A model generated the notes under the pieces. That model saw only the letters and a program-made list of their open reading frames with translations. It had not been told where the DNA came from and made no database searches. Below are positions 26,260-38,240 of a DNA stretch of 64,000 nucleotides, in pieces; the first letter of the stretch is position 1; each line of letters begins with the position of its first letter. The translations under genes and the position numbers were made by a program. The DNA is from Dipylidium caninum (lineage: Eukaryota > Platyhelminthes > Cestoda > Cyclophyllidea > Dipylidiidae), in contig QEYB01000610.1 in NCBI GenBank assembly GCA_017562135.1, positions 62,001-126,000 of the forward strand. Direction: 5' to 3'.

Positions 26260-29200
26260 CTGTCACAAAATGGGAACAAGGGAAAAGGCTTGTGTCCGTT
26301 AAGCAAGAGTAAAGTAATGTACACCTTATTTGTTCGATGCGAAGTTAAAAAAAAGTTGGTAGATGTTTCAACCTCCTCAAAATATCGCCCGTTTCCCAAG
26401 AGTGACGTTCAATGTCGGGCCCGGGATGTCATGTTTCACTGGGCACCAGCTTGTTTTGCCCAGTGCTGAGGTCCACGTCGTCTTTCTCCACCGCATGGCT
26501 GCTTGGACATCCGCGAGGCAGACTTTATTTAAGAGACCTCATATAAATTACGCGTTAGTGCATGGAAGGATAAGTTTTGTATTGGACTGCATTGTTTGTG
26601 ATGTGCATTAACGGGCTTTATTTTCGCCCTGAGCCCCACCGCACAATGCAGCCATGAAGGTGAAAAGGTCAAAAGGTTCGACTGCAAGTAAGTACCTCCA
26701 TTGAGTCGGAAAAGTCTAAGCCCCCAACCGTTTGTGTCCGGCGGCGCTTTTTCAAGAAAACGTAGGACTTTTTGCCTTGTGGGTCAGCCCTGAGCAAAGC
26801 GTCACAGCAGCAGCAGCGCCTGCGAGAGGGAAATTTTGCCGATGAATGTGTGAGGAGGTGTTCTGTGCTCCTGGGCTATTGGGAAATCCGCCAGAGGCGA
26901 TTCCGCCTCCTCTAGCGCCCCGGGCATCTCCTGGCGGCGCTGATTGGCCGACAGCGCCGCGACTCGGAGGGGCAGGGCAGCTGGCCTATCACACTTTCGC
27001 GTCCCCGCCTCCCCTCGCCCCCCTTTCCGCCCGTCCGCCCGTGGTCCCGCGCCCCTCCGGCCAATTAGGAGCTTGCACAACCTGCCTGCAATTGCGGAAA
27101 CATAATGTGACTCCATTTCAACATGGGAAGCAACTACTAGAAGGGGATCCTGCTTTTTTTAACAGTCGCTGCATCAATGTAGAATACGCCTTGGTGGGAC
27201 AATTTCTTGAACAGTTGTACCAGCACTGATGAGAGCCACTAAAATGCCTTCATTAACATTCGCACTTTTCCATAGGTCATTTTAAACCAAAATATCCTAG
27301 ACCGCCTTCCAAAAACTTTCATCGCCTCGATATTTCGAGGTAGCGAGGGGGGATGAGCAGAGTTGCTCAACTGGAAGCGGTGTTTTGATGTGGGGTGTAT
27401 GGTGGGGAAGTTCCACTCTGCATCCCCTTTCGCCTCTTCCAGGTAGAGTTCTCTACGCTCCGGGTTCCCGCGTGGTGCATGCCCGTGGCCGCCGACCGGC
27501 CGTTTCGTGTCGTCTCCGGGGTGTGGCGCCAACCCGCCGAAGCACATCCCACGTACCGCTGAGCGAAACGACTCCGTCTAACCGCGGCCCTCAGCACCCG
27601 CGGCGGCGGTCTCCACGGCTAGGCGTTAGAATCAGCGCCATCCGGTCCTGCCAGCATGGGGTGCTGCGTTCGCATGGCGGTGGCGGCGCCGACAGTCACG
27701 GAGCATGAGCACCGGACGAGAGGGGGCCTGCAATTAGTCTATTCCTTCGTTCGGATAATTAATTCCATTGAAGTGCTGATGATCACCCCCTCACGCTTCT
27801 TTCCTGACCAACTGGACAACGCGTAAACTAACGTGCTGGGAATTAGCACACCCTCGTCTCAGTAGCCTTACTCTTTTGGGATGCCCAGTCGGTCAGTAAC
27901 GCATCAGATTTGCCGATTTCCTCCTTGAAAATAGTCCACCCTTGGGAGAGTGAGAATAAACATGTTAGATGTGCGAGACCGCCACCATCGAAAACAGCAG
28001 AGACGCCTCTTTAGCGTTATTTAGCCTTCATTTACCACCTCGACTTTGAGGCGCGGAAGAACTCGCAATATTTAACGTATGAAAGCGCCAGAGGGGACTA
28101 AAGAGGAATTTTCAAACAACATCGGCCATTGCAGAATTTTTATTTTGTGACCTCAAGCGAATTTGTGTATAACAATCGTCCCAGGAGGCCTCGTGGTCCT
28201 TGCAGTCCCACTGTGTGATTTTAATAATTGCTCAATAACTGAAAGTCTGTGCAGCCCCGTCGACTGTCGCATCCTTGCCCTCTGACCCGGTGAGTCCGCG
28301 GGTAAAGAGGCGGGCAGGGAGTGATTTCTCGGCGGAAGACAGGTGATGTCGAGTTTATGCTAATTTCTCCGGGCTGCAAGCACAGATTTCCTCACCCGCG
28401 CTCTCGGGGGAGCGAGAACGCCTCATTAGACGAGGCATAGCCCGAGGCCATTTAGGTAAACTGTCTCAGCCTCGACTTCCCTCACTCAAAATCTCTTCGC
28501 TGCCCCCTACGCTCTGTGCAAAACTTTATTTCCTCAACACTTGGCCCAGATTGGCGCTAACTCCGGGTGGGGCTTCATCTCCCCGCTGATCGTCCAGCAG
28601 GCACCCGCCTCAGTTGACTCGGCTTCGTGTTGAGAAACGTAGTGTATTAGCTCCTGCTCAAACCCCATTCAACTTGTTTTTTGACTTTCGTCATATCCTC
28701 TAAGCTGATAATTACGATGTGGCACTTAGACATACCCCAACAAGCTGCGAGGACAACCGAATGCCCCCGGTCGACTCCACCAAATTAAAGGTTGCGTCAT
28801 TTGGACGAAAAGGCTACCTTGCGAAGTTTCCACCCCCTCACTCCGACTGCCCAGGAATCCCGGCTTAGTTAGGAGTAAATTCATAATGGGTTTCACCTAA
28901 GTTAAGCGTTCAGTAGGAAAGTGGGTGGTAGCGCGGAGACATGAACTCTGGCCCCGGTCGCTTTGGGGACTGAATTTCATTAATTACAAGTTCGCCTGAT
29001 AATTTCCCTTATGTGGGTCTAAACAAGTCGTCAAGGTTAAACCACTGATTTTTGGACACACTCATTCTCCACTTTAGTAATGGGGTCATCCCAACTTACG
29101 GCGCTCCCACAAGAAATTGTCTCCTCTCTCGACAAAAACTCAATTTAACTCTTTACACTATGTGATGGGTGAACGAAGTTCAGAGAATGTTCAATGAGGG

Positions 29201-30392
29201 TCGACTTGGAACTGGTGGAGAGGATACCTTTGCGGTACCAGGTGGTGAGACTTAATCCTCTTTTAAACCTTATAGCATACCATTGGGGATTAGTCGCGCC
29301 TCCCCTGTTCTTGTTCCACGTCCTGACGGGTGTCGGGGGAATAATAGGCTGCGAGACGGATAAGCTCGCTCTCCCTCCGTTACTCATTGGAGAAAGTTCG
29401 GAATAAGAACTTCATTTTGCCACTTTTTATAACTTCACTGTGGGAAGCAAAAATAAATCTACCCCCCTAGATTTAATAATTAAATCTGTCTGCTTAATAT
29501 ATTTCAGTAACACGTATTTTTAGACACAAATTTTGGTCAAGGGAGATTTGACACTGGATCTCGATGTTTGGACGAAAAATATGATTTATGGATGGTGTAC
29601 TTCAGTCCATCCAGTGCACTCAGGAAGCGAACTCCGTCTGTCTACAAACTTTTATACAAAAATCCATTTCGCAAAGCTATACAACGCGCTGACGGATGTT
29701 CTATGGTGAGTACACAGTGCCAAAACGTCCGACCATTGATGAAATCCATTGTCCTCCACAGAAATACACCTGTTTTGTAACAATGTTTCTTACTACCGCT
29801 CCTGCGTCGTTATAAACACAGGAGCTCTTAGTTTGCGATATCGCTTCTAGATGCCCCAAGTCGCGATATTCCCAAGTGTAGGCGGCTATTGTACGACGCC
29901 TCTATGTCCATAGGCTCTTTTCGAAATCGCCGATTTCGTTACCCTCGAATTAGAGATTTATTCTCTAGGATCCCAAAGGAAAACTGTCTTCAGGGTCCAT
30001 GGTGGCCTCGCATTCTGATGTAATACCCGTTGATCTGGTTGTGCTCCTCCCTTCACACTAGAATTTGCGAAAATAATTACAGTGAAAGGAATTGTGTAAC
30101 TTTTCCAAAAGCTGCCCTAAGGTGCTTTCCTGAGATTCCTTACTTATGTGTTCATGCGCCTGGAAGATGTCATACATCGGAGCATAGCACAACAATAGTC
30201 CTTGTCACACCAGGGTCTAACCGTTGTTCTGCGTGTCTTCCCTTCTCACCGCCGTGCCACCAGATTAGTCAGGCGGAAACGATGGCCGAGGATATCGAAC
30301 GGGATGTCCAAAATGCTGCCGAAAGGCCAAACAAACTCTGCGAGTCGTATCCCGCAAGTGTCACTGGCATTGCCTCACTCTGCTCGCCTCTG
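26260..30392. other. Intergenic or upstream intron; CCAAT pair near 27.0 kb
   Basis: No exon of the minus-strand gene could be placed here with confidence. An inverted CCAAT (26943-26947) and a CCAAT (27061-27065) flank a GC-rich, CpG-containing stretch that could be a promoter. A minus segment at about 27400-27700 is GC3-rich but has no clean splice sites. A plus frame at about 29568-29700 ends in a good GTGAGT donor (near 29705) but resembles nothing I know. The rest shows nothing. Confidence 0.35.
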
Positions 30393-30488
30393 ATTGGTTG
30401 GTGCAACCATCACGCGTCCACCCTCGCCCAACGGGAGTGACGCCGCTGCTCCGCGCTGTGATTGGAGCAGGCGGTGGTGCATAAAAGG
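30393..30488 (+). promoter_or_regulatory. Promoter of the Id gene: two inverted CCAAT boxes and a TATA-like box
   Basis: ATTGG motifs at 30393-30397 and 30461-30465 precede a TATA-like ATAAAAGG at 30481-30488. Transcription would be expected to start about 25-30 bp further on, near 30510, only about 20 bp before the ATG at 30532. The arrangement of NF-Y-type sites just upstream of a TATA element is a compact and plausible core promoter. It is inferred from motifs and spacing. Confidence 0.55.
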
Positions 30489-30531
30489 ACGCTTTCCGAG
30501 CATGCCTCATCCGTCTGTCGCGTCTCCGACG

Positions 30532-30798
30532 ATGAGGGCGCGGCCGGTGAGCTGCAAGAAGGTGAGGGCTCGCGGCGACAGCGCCATCGACCGTTGCCTG
30601 GTTCAACTCAAACGCATGGTCCCCACCGCCCGAGGATATACCAAAATTAAGAAGTTGGAATTGCTGCAACACGTGATCGACTACATACAGGACCTGGAAA
30701 TAACGCTTGCTGAAGATCACCTCAGGTTGTCAACCGTGTCCGGCGCCTCTCCAGCGTCTCAGCGAAACATGCCGGTAAATTACTCCCTCGACTTTTAA
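30532..30798 (+). CDS. ID: Id / extramacrochaetae-type helix-loop-helix inhibitor (88 aa)
   Basis: The protein has a helix-loop-helix at about residues 18-60 without the DNA-contacting basic block. Helix 1 (DRCLVQLKRMVP), a short loop, and helix 2 ending in LLQHVIDYIQDLE carry the QHVIDYIxDL signature of Id proteins. Id proteins dimerise with bHLH activators and keep them off DNA, controlling differentiation in the nucleus. ATG 30532 is chosen over ATG 30502 because it lies downstream of the likely transcription start set by the TATA-like box at 30481. A donor-like CCG/GTAAAT at 30774/30775 sits after the HLH, where Id genes often have an intron. If it is used, the last eight residues given here are intronic and the true C-terminus lies downstream. 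The HLH identity itself is secure. Confidence 0.88.
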   Translation: MRARPVSCKKVRARGDSAIDRCLVQLKRMVPTARGYTKIKKLELLQHVIDYIQDLEITLAEDHLRLSTVSGASPASQRNMPVNYSLDF

Positions 30799-31750
30799 AT
30801 TTGCCATCCCCATAAAACCGCACCGAGATTCGATAGACGCGGTGCCTCAGTTTACCAGGCGGCGAGGCGAAACACGACCTCGTGTGGTCACTGCCTGTTC
30901 ATGGCGGCCAGCAACGTGCTCGGCGGTTCATCCATGTGTACTCATGTGGTAGCATCAACTACTAGGTTGTGCGAGCGCCCAAGTCTCACCCATCGCTGAT
31001 CTATTCATTGCATTATCCAAAACACGATTTTCGTGCTTGATTATGGACCTCACCTCCCTTGTCTCTGAGGTCTTAATGTCGTTCCTTGTAGGCCCAGACA
31101 TGTCCGGATGGTACGTGAGGTCGGCGAGCCGAAACGTCCCACCTAGTTGTACATACACAATCCCGCGCTAGACAGGTCATTGTTTTATGCTTTCATTGTA
31201 AAGATACTATTCAAATACACGAGCGACACTCGGACTTTCATGCTCCTGCCTGCTCCCTCTCGGTTGACTGGGGTGGTTTTTACTCCAACAATTGTGCGGT
31301 CGCGGGCTCTTTAAGGGATCCTTTCATTTAGTTGCCGGTTCTGCGTGTCGGATAACTCTCGGGGCGCTTCTCCTGATTCGTCGCACTTCAGCAGTCCTCG
31401 TTTCGCGACTGCCCTTTTGCGGGCGCTGTGTTCTGGCGCCAATGTCACTTGGCGCGTAGCGCCATGTCCTTTTGAGGTTAAGGCCGCGTGCCCGCTCAAT
31501 CGCTGCTTCACTCGATCAAGGAGGTTCGGTTTCTGCAACGCGCCACAGCGATGTGCCACCGCCGCCCGCGCCGCCCCTCCCCTCCCCCGCCACGGGCAAA
31601 CACTTGCTCCGTGGGATGGCAGACGAGAACCTCCCAGAGTCGGAGCGTATTCTCCGTGGCGTCGCGTCCTCCCGGCGCGCATTACTCACTGAGTCGGTGA
31701 TGCTGGTGGGGCGGCGGCGGCCGCGGGGTCGTTGGGCCTCGGTCGGTGTC

Positions 31751-31911
31751 GGGCGAGGCGGGGGCGGGTGGGGGTGGCGCGCGCCGATTATCGATCGGCC
31801 GAGGCCACCTGCGGGTTGCCCCTCCCGCCCAGGGCGCAGGTGTGGTGCTCGCGGGTGCCGGTGTAGGCGGCCACCTGCGAGATGGTGGGGGGGGGCGGGG
31901 CGGCGGGGGGG
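31751..31911 (+). other. Two G-quadruplex-capable G-tracts in a CpG-rich block
   Basis: At 31751-31774 four or more G-runs of 3-5 are separated by 1-6 bases. At 31886-31911 runs of 9, 4, 2 and 7 G are separated by 1-2 bases. Both satisfy the usual G-quadruplex pattern on the plus strand. Confidence 0.6.
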
Positions 31912-33321
31912 AGTACGAGGTGTCACTGTCCTGTTAGAACACGCGTAATCCCGGCTTGCAGGCGACAGCCCCTGCGTCTTGCGCTCGTGCGCACGGCGGA
32001 TCTGATTACGCCCGTCTGGCACGGCCCTCATCGCAGTCGGGCTTCCCTCGGCTCCCGATTGCCACTCCGGCGTCTTGCAGTTAGCGGCGACGCGTCAGCC
32101 GAGGCGCCTGGGCGCCTCCGATCGGGGCGGCTTTCCGTCCACCACGGGAATCCAGGTCGGAGTCACGTCGTTCCGTTGGCGAAGTGTGTGGTTTTCCAAA
32201 TCACACAGGCTTCGATACAAACTGTGTCAGGAGTGGCTGAGATGTGAAATTACTGGGTTGTCCGGCCCGGACAGGAAATTAACGAAGAAATCGTGGACAT
32301 TATCTCGCGGGCGGGCGATGAGGCCGGGGGAATCGTCCCACCGCCCACTCCACTCCACGTGAGCGACTGCGCCCCAACATCTGCCCGCCGTAGTGACAGC
32401 GCTGGGGCCACGGGTCCTCCGCGTTTCCATGCGTGCAGACAAGGTGCTGGTGGTGAGAGCTCGTATCAGGGCAGCGTGACGGTCGTAGGGCGCTTAGTCG
32501 CGTCACGAGGCCGAGTACACGCCCAATCATTTGGAAATTTATCCGAGGAGTCGAGATTCTGCCACTTGTGCGGACGAGTCTACCGGGAAAAGACATGAGC
32601 GCGAGGATTTTACCCAGTTTCCGTCAAACTAGGAATGAGTCTCTACACGATTGCATTTTCGATACGACCATGTTGCTGAAGCGGGTGGGGGCGTGGGTAC
32701 CAACCTCCCAACCCCTCCCCTCCCCGAAAGCCCTTAGATTGTCGGGCTGGTAAATGTGTAAACAAGTAACAAATGATCTTAGTGGACAATGAGCATGGAA
32801 TGTGGGGAAAGTAAGGGGCGCAGGACGGGATACACCTCGCAGTGCCGTGTATTTGCGTGCCACTTTGGCGACGAAATGGTACCGACAGGGGAGCACTCGT
32901 TCGCAATCATTTCGTTGAACTAAGTAAAAACACGAGCCCCTATTTGGAATGTTCCTGATGGGATTTTGAAGAACAGTAGAGTCCTCAGTCCTGGAACTGG
33001 GCTTCAACAAGACAGAGAAATCATAAGCAAAATGCTTTTTCAAGGGTTCCGTAACCATAACTCAGCGGCCAACCGCCTTTGACGGTCCGAGCCCTCCAGT
33101 TTCTGACAGGCATAATGGACCGGCGGCCATAAAAGCCTCAAGGGCCATGGACACGCAGACGAGTAGTTCCGTCAGCTCTCAGCCCTGCGCGCTAATTGCT
33201 CCAGCTTTCGTTGGCCCCTTGTGTTTGTCCTACGCCTCAGACCCCGGTGCCCGCATATTCCCTGACCGCTGACGTGCCCAAGTGTCCTCACACCTCTTCC
33301 TCCGGGGGAGGCTCGCCTCAC

Positions 33322-33343
33322 GTGTGTGTGTGTGTGTATGTGT
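33322..33343. repeat. (GT)n microsatellite
   Basis: About ten GT units with one A interruption in non-coding sequence. Confidence 0.8.
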
Positions 33344-34711
33344 AAGGCTATGGATGGTGGGAGGGTGGGCGATTTGCTAGCCTTGTATCCTTACTGAACA
33401 TGCACGAACTTGTCTACGAGACAGACAAGACGCCCACAACGCGGTGGGTAAAGAAACTGGCCGTCGGGATTTGCAGTTTTCGTCATGTTGATTTCGCGTC
33501 TACTCCCCCGCCCCACATCGCTTCCCGTGGGCGCGGCATGGCGGGCGGGAAGCCCACGACAGTTTACACTGCGACGACAGAGGGCACCCGAGTGATGGTC
33601 AGGTCTCGGTGCTCTTCGTCGCCAGCACGTAAGTGTGAATCTGGTGCGCTTGTTTTCGACTCGCCACAATTTCCATGCCCTTTTGCCGGATTTGGTATGC
33701 AAAAGTGGTGTCAAAAGGCCTCGGCGCCGTTCGTCAATCAGTTGCCGGGAGGTAGGCCTTCATTAGACGCACTGGCCTGTCAACAAACCACCATACGATT
33801 GTCGAGATGTGACAGTCACTGGCAAGTATGAACGCGCTTTGGCATAACATCCGTTGTTCACCTGGTTCCACGAGAATTGCGCTACTCATGTAGCCATGTT
33901 TGCACCAATAAATTAGCCAGAGGGAGGATTTCCGTGCAGCATCAACGCCTCCACCACCTCGGCTGCTCTCGAGCGCTCTCCTCATGTCCCAGTTGGCGAC
34001 CGCCAAATTAATGTTGCCACATCGTGCCGACGTGGAACCGCGAAGGCCAATGAAAAGTCGCCTCGGGGTTGGAGGTCGAGTTGGTCTGCAGGTCTTTGTC
34101 GGACGAGGCTCGTCGAGCGCGCCGGAGACGCGTGGCCCTCGCGTGCAGGGCGGTGGCAGCTGGCACGCAACTGTATGAGCGGCATTTGTGCAGTGACCAT
34201 CCGAGCACCTGCTCAAACAGAGGATTTATTCATGGCCAACTGTGCGGTGCGCTGAATTTAAACAGACGGCCGAAATCGGCTCGAAACGGGAGCATCCTCG
34301 CGCACCAACTTTGAGCCAGACGTGGAACAAATGCCCGAGGAAGCCGAGCTCTGTCTGCTGTGAGACTCGTTCATGCGCACTGCGTGACGCGGCCGCGTTA
34401 ATCAAAGCCGCGACGATTCATTGCTGTGTGCAAATTGTCAAAAGGCGCAAATTTATCACGCATTTTATATAGTTATCCAAGGCACTTAATTAACGTGCAT
34501 GGGGCCACAAATTCTCCTTTCAGCCCACCCTCTTGTTACGTCTGCCCACGATGCATGCCTCCGAAACCACCCGCATGACTTTCCTGACCCTCTCCACCCG
34601 CCTTCCCCACCGGGTGGCCGCCTGCCCCACCGCCCATGCCGAAAAGGCCGGAACGGGCCTGCATGCGGCTCGTTCTCCACTTGGATAACGTGTGATGAGG
34701 GATGGACGGCA

Positions 34712-34734
34712 GGGGGGGGGAGGGGAGGGGAGGG
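34712..34734 (+). other. G-quadruplex-capable tract
   Basis: A run of nine G followed by GGGG, GGGG and GGG, each separated by a single A. It sits about 60 bp upstream of the TGAGC pentamer repeat. Confidence 0.6.
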
Positions 34735-34793
34735 AGCGAAAGGGGCTGGGGGACCGAGAGGCGTTGCATCGCGGAGGATGGACTGAGCGGTGT

Positions 34794-34840
34794 TGAGCTG
34801 AGCTGAGCTGAGCTTAGCTGAGTTGAGTTGAGCTGAGCTG
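34794..34840. repeat. TGAGC pentanucleotide minisatellite
   Basis: About nine tandem TGAGC units over 47 bp; a few carry single-base variants (TTAGC, TGAGT). It is a clean short tandem repeat in non-coding DNA. Confidence 0.85.
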
Positions 34841-35608
34841 CAATGGACGAGTGAACCGGACCGCGTCCAGGATGGGGAGGGGCAGCCAGCTACAAAGTGA
34901 TTTCTGACACATACCGGGTGCCTTAGCTACGGGTGCAGGATTTATTGATGGCCTGGTACATTCAGCCCTTCGTTGACCAGAGGACAAGTCTAGACAATTT
35001 GGGCTCCATTCCTCCTCCCGGCGTGCATTCCTGATTAGGTGGGGCACCGCTGGGCCTCTCTCTCCTGCTTCCCGATCACAGTGCCCCACCGTCGGGCGCG
35101 GGAAGCTGCAACATGTGGCGACCCCCTGTGAATCATTCGGGCGGCCGGGTCCTGCGCCAGTGCTCGAGGAGACGAGACGGTGCGAGCGCCGTTGTGCCAG
35201 CTGAGCATGCGGTCTCCCGCCTTTCCAGTTCCCTAATGCCTTTTTCCACCGGCGCTCAGCCACTCCCTTTGACGCCTTGACGGGTGTATGAGCACCGAAT
35301 AGCGTAGACCTCGAGACCAACACGTCTGATCCGCAGGACAAGCAACTAGTGAGGTGGAGGCGGGGGGAAGGGGCAGGGAGAATGGGAAATATTCCACTAA
35401 CAAGGGGGAAGTAATTCACATGTAGGTTATGACCTTTTGACTTGAAACCTCGGACGCATGTGTTATGGTGGTGGCAGAATAATGATCACGTTAGCCCGAC
35501 GGTAGCGGCAGCATCCGCCGTGACTCCTCGACTTTCCAGTGCCCTTCGCCCAATAGGCAAAAGCATCTAACGCGGAGAGGAGAGACCACCATCTGAAGCT
35601 TAGAAGAG

Positions 35609-35842
35609 ATGGGTGTGGAAAAAAACCTTCTCGATCCTATCTTCTCAGCCCCTGACTGTATTTTAGCCTTCCAGAAACAACTGGTGAAAAACAAAGGTGA
35701 CATTCTAATAATTCCAGACAGACACCGGGCTGCTATGCGGCTCAGTGATGCTGGCACGCACTTTGCAGGGGACCTCTCCTCGGCGGGCGTCTTCTCGTCC
35801 ACAGATATGAAGTTGGTGCAAGACTCTCAGTCGAGCAGTTGA
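35609..35842 (+). CDS. Candidate small open frame (77 aa), unassigned
   Basis: An ATG with AAGAG just before it opens a 77-codon frame of balanced, hydrophilic composition with no low complexity (start MGVEKNLLDPIF, Ser-rich end). No signal peptide, membrane helix or family is recognised, codon bias is weak, and no promoter or poly(A) signal is obvious. It could be a short protein, an orphan exon or chance. Listed only because the composition looks natural. Confidence 0.18.
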   Translation: MGVEKNLLDPIFSAPDCILAFQKQLVKNKGDILIIPDRHRAAMRLSDAGTHFAGDLSSAGVFSSTDMKLVQDSQSSS

Positions 35843-37699
35843 TGTCGCTCACGATGTGACTGGCGGTGATGTCTCGGGCCCCCTGGGAGCGTTCGGGGAA
35901 CGTGACGACGAGGACCTTATTAAAGACCCAACGACCGAAAGAAAGAGGGTAAAATTATCCGAACAAATGGCACCCATATGTCCGGCGGGGAGGATAGGGC
36001 AAGGAGGCAGTGGGGCGAATTGGGGGGGCGGCGGAGAGGGACAGAGGCCGGTTGAGATGTGGCCGAGCGCTCACAGCTGCAAGCCTGCCGGTGGCACATC
36101 TGGAACACACGCACACACATACGCCGAGCACATGGTCTCTTGTTGTGTGGACATATTGCCTTGACATTTGGCTTGTGCGCAACAGCCGGTGCTAAATCCC
36201 CGCCCGCTGGGTCCGGCAGCTGGCTAGATGGACATCGCCCGGAATGATGCAACTCCGCGCGGCAAAGTTCCACCACGTCGGACGGATAGGGTGCACTCCC
36301 GAATTTGCGTGCTTCTCCCATCTCCTTCCCGCGGTTTGGTCCACACCTCGGGCAAACAAACTCCCACCAGCACGCGGTGAAGGCCTCGTGGGAGTCGAGG
36401 TACCATGGGCCCTCAGGCCGCACGAAGATCCTCGAGATCCCTCTTTTCTGTCAAGGCTACAATTCTCGTGCAGAGTCCTTGTTTCGGCATCCCTCGTGTG
36501 GTGGAAGGCACTTAAACCGACCTCTTTACTCCCATTGTGGCAAATATTCTCTGCGCTAAAGATAATGTCTTAGAATGGTTCGGGGCAAGTTAGAATTTAG
36601 TCGGGTACCTTCGTGTTGTTATGGCTAGTGAGCAAGAACCTTCTGCTGACTCGTCTAAAATTAAGACGGGAGGCCGCCTCGTATTCCTCACTTTATAAGG
36701 CCGCAACTCTAGTTTTCCGCCACCGTAAAAGAGCGTGGATTCAGAACAAAGTGCGTCGACTCTATTTGAAACGGAATTTGTGAAAAAGGGGCTACGTCTT
36801 ACTTTATTCCTGTTTGTATTGCTTCGTCTGCCCTCCAAAAATGGCATCTTCGGTATAAACTTTCCTGCATGCGGGTCGGTGTGCCCCGAGGCCATAAAGG
36901 CTAGTGTGAGCAGATTCGTCGTCTGTCTGTCGACCGTCGCCGCAGTCTTAACCCACTGACCTATGGCACTTCGCCTCGACTGATTCCTCACAAGTCACAA
37001 TTTAGTCTCGACCACCACCCCTCTGAAGGGCAATTCTTCTGCTACAGCAAGTTGGCAAGTTGCCTTGTCTTCAAGGACATGGGGAAAAGGTGGTGTCAGA
37101 CTCTCATCAATTGGCGAAGCTTAATGTCGTCCCGTCTTCACTCACAATTGCTTCCATTAATGCATTTCCCATGTGGCCAAAGTCAAAGTTATCGTGATAT
37201 TTAATATATCTTCATAGTATCAATCAGTTTGCTCGTATGACATTTTAAACGTATGCCACTGAGTCAGGGTACACGCAATCGGAGTACGAGTTTGGTGCTC
37301 TTCCGGCCTTCCTTTGCTCCTTTGTGCTCACTAAGGCGACGTTCGCGGTTCCATTAAAAATCGTCGTCGTGTACTTCTGAAAGCCTACTAAGTGGGAGAA
37401 GTCGTTGAGATTTTTGCGTGGAGATTGGGCCACAGCTGCGGCGTTTCCCTAACTTGGTGGGAGCTCAAACACCCGTCTCTTAGCCCATCTATCTGGGGCG
37501 AAACCAGGAAGAAGCCGAGGGGGCGGACAGAAGTAGCGATGCGGCGAAACACACTGGGACCCTTTTCACCTGTTACGACTGCGAGAACGGTCCTGTGCTC
37601 AAAACATCTGCTTCAATACAGCTGCTGCAGTTCACTCCATCGCACAAAGTTATTCGAAGTCGGCTGTCTCCATCGTCCCCTACGATATTATATCAGTCG

Positions 37700-38074
37700 A
37701 TTTCACTCCACTGGTCGAATATTTTGGGCACGAACTACGAGAGCCCAAGTTTCAGGGCGCTTTTGCAGTCCCGGCAGCTGGCCCCCCGGGGGTCCGCCGT
37801 GGGCCGTCGAAGCGAAGCCAACGGCGGTCTGGGAGCGACTCGCGCACGCACACCAGGCACGCTGGAAGTGACCCACGAGACCCAGGATGCGGCAGGCCGC
37901 AAGGGACAATCCAAATTGTATTCCGTGCCCTGCTCTCAAGGCCTCAGTGCGCGACCTTCGTCTCGAGAAAATGACGCAGTGGCCTCCAACCACTGCTTTC
38001 CGGGTGGTCGTGGTGAAAATTTAAAGTTCTCATTAGGTGTCACGAGCCTAGGAAACGATGAATGGAAGACATAA
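37700..38074 (+). CDS. Candidate terminal exon, unassigned
   Basis: After a pyrimidine-poor ATATCAG acceptor near 37698 an open frame of about 125 codons ends at TAA 38074. Third positions are G/C-rich through the middle 90 codons, and the product is Ser/Arg/Gly-rich and hydrophilic, suggesting a disordered C-terminal tail. The frame is open further upstream to about 37595 with poorer codon bias. No family is recognised and no matching upstream exon was found. The minus strand is also open over most of the span, which lowers confidence. Confidence 0.25.
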   Translation: MSLHWSNILGTNYESPSFRALLQSRQLAPRGSAVGRRSEANGGLGATRARTPGTLEVTHETQDAAGRKGQSKLYSVPCSQGLSARPSSRENDAVASNHCFPGGRGENLKFSLGVTSLGNDEWKT

Positions 38075-38216
38075 TATTATTCTAGAGATAATTTTTCATC
38101 AAAGACACATTATGTTGGAATAGAGACTGGAAGGGTTTGTTTATGAATACTGATTTAGGCACCTTTAAGGGAAACACTGAAGTAGACTGGCGACTCATCA
38201 AACAGGGAGAAATGGC

Positions 38217-38240
38217 GGGGGGTGGGGATGGGGAGGAGGG
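38217..38240 (+). other. G-quadruplex-capable tract
   Basis: Runs of six, four, four and three G separated by one to three bases, immediately downstream of the candidate terminal exon. Confidence 0.55.

Larger units (their letters stand above)
30799..35600. other. Gene-free, GC-rich stretch with G-tracts and simple repeats
   Basis: No gene is assignable. The 31.5-31.95 kb part is extremely GC- and CpG-rich and open in several frames on both strands, but translates to low-complexity Pro/Arg/Gly. That is what GC-rich non-coding DNA gives, so I read it as a CpG-island-like or regulatory block downstream of the Id gene. Microsatellites at 33322-33343 and 34794-34840 and G-tracts are listed separately. 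Confidence 0.4.

Noticed and set aside
31472..32031. Open frames on both strands in the GC-rich block
   Set aside because: The products are low-complexity Pro/Arg/Gly in every frame, explained by base composition alone.
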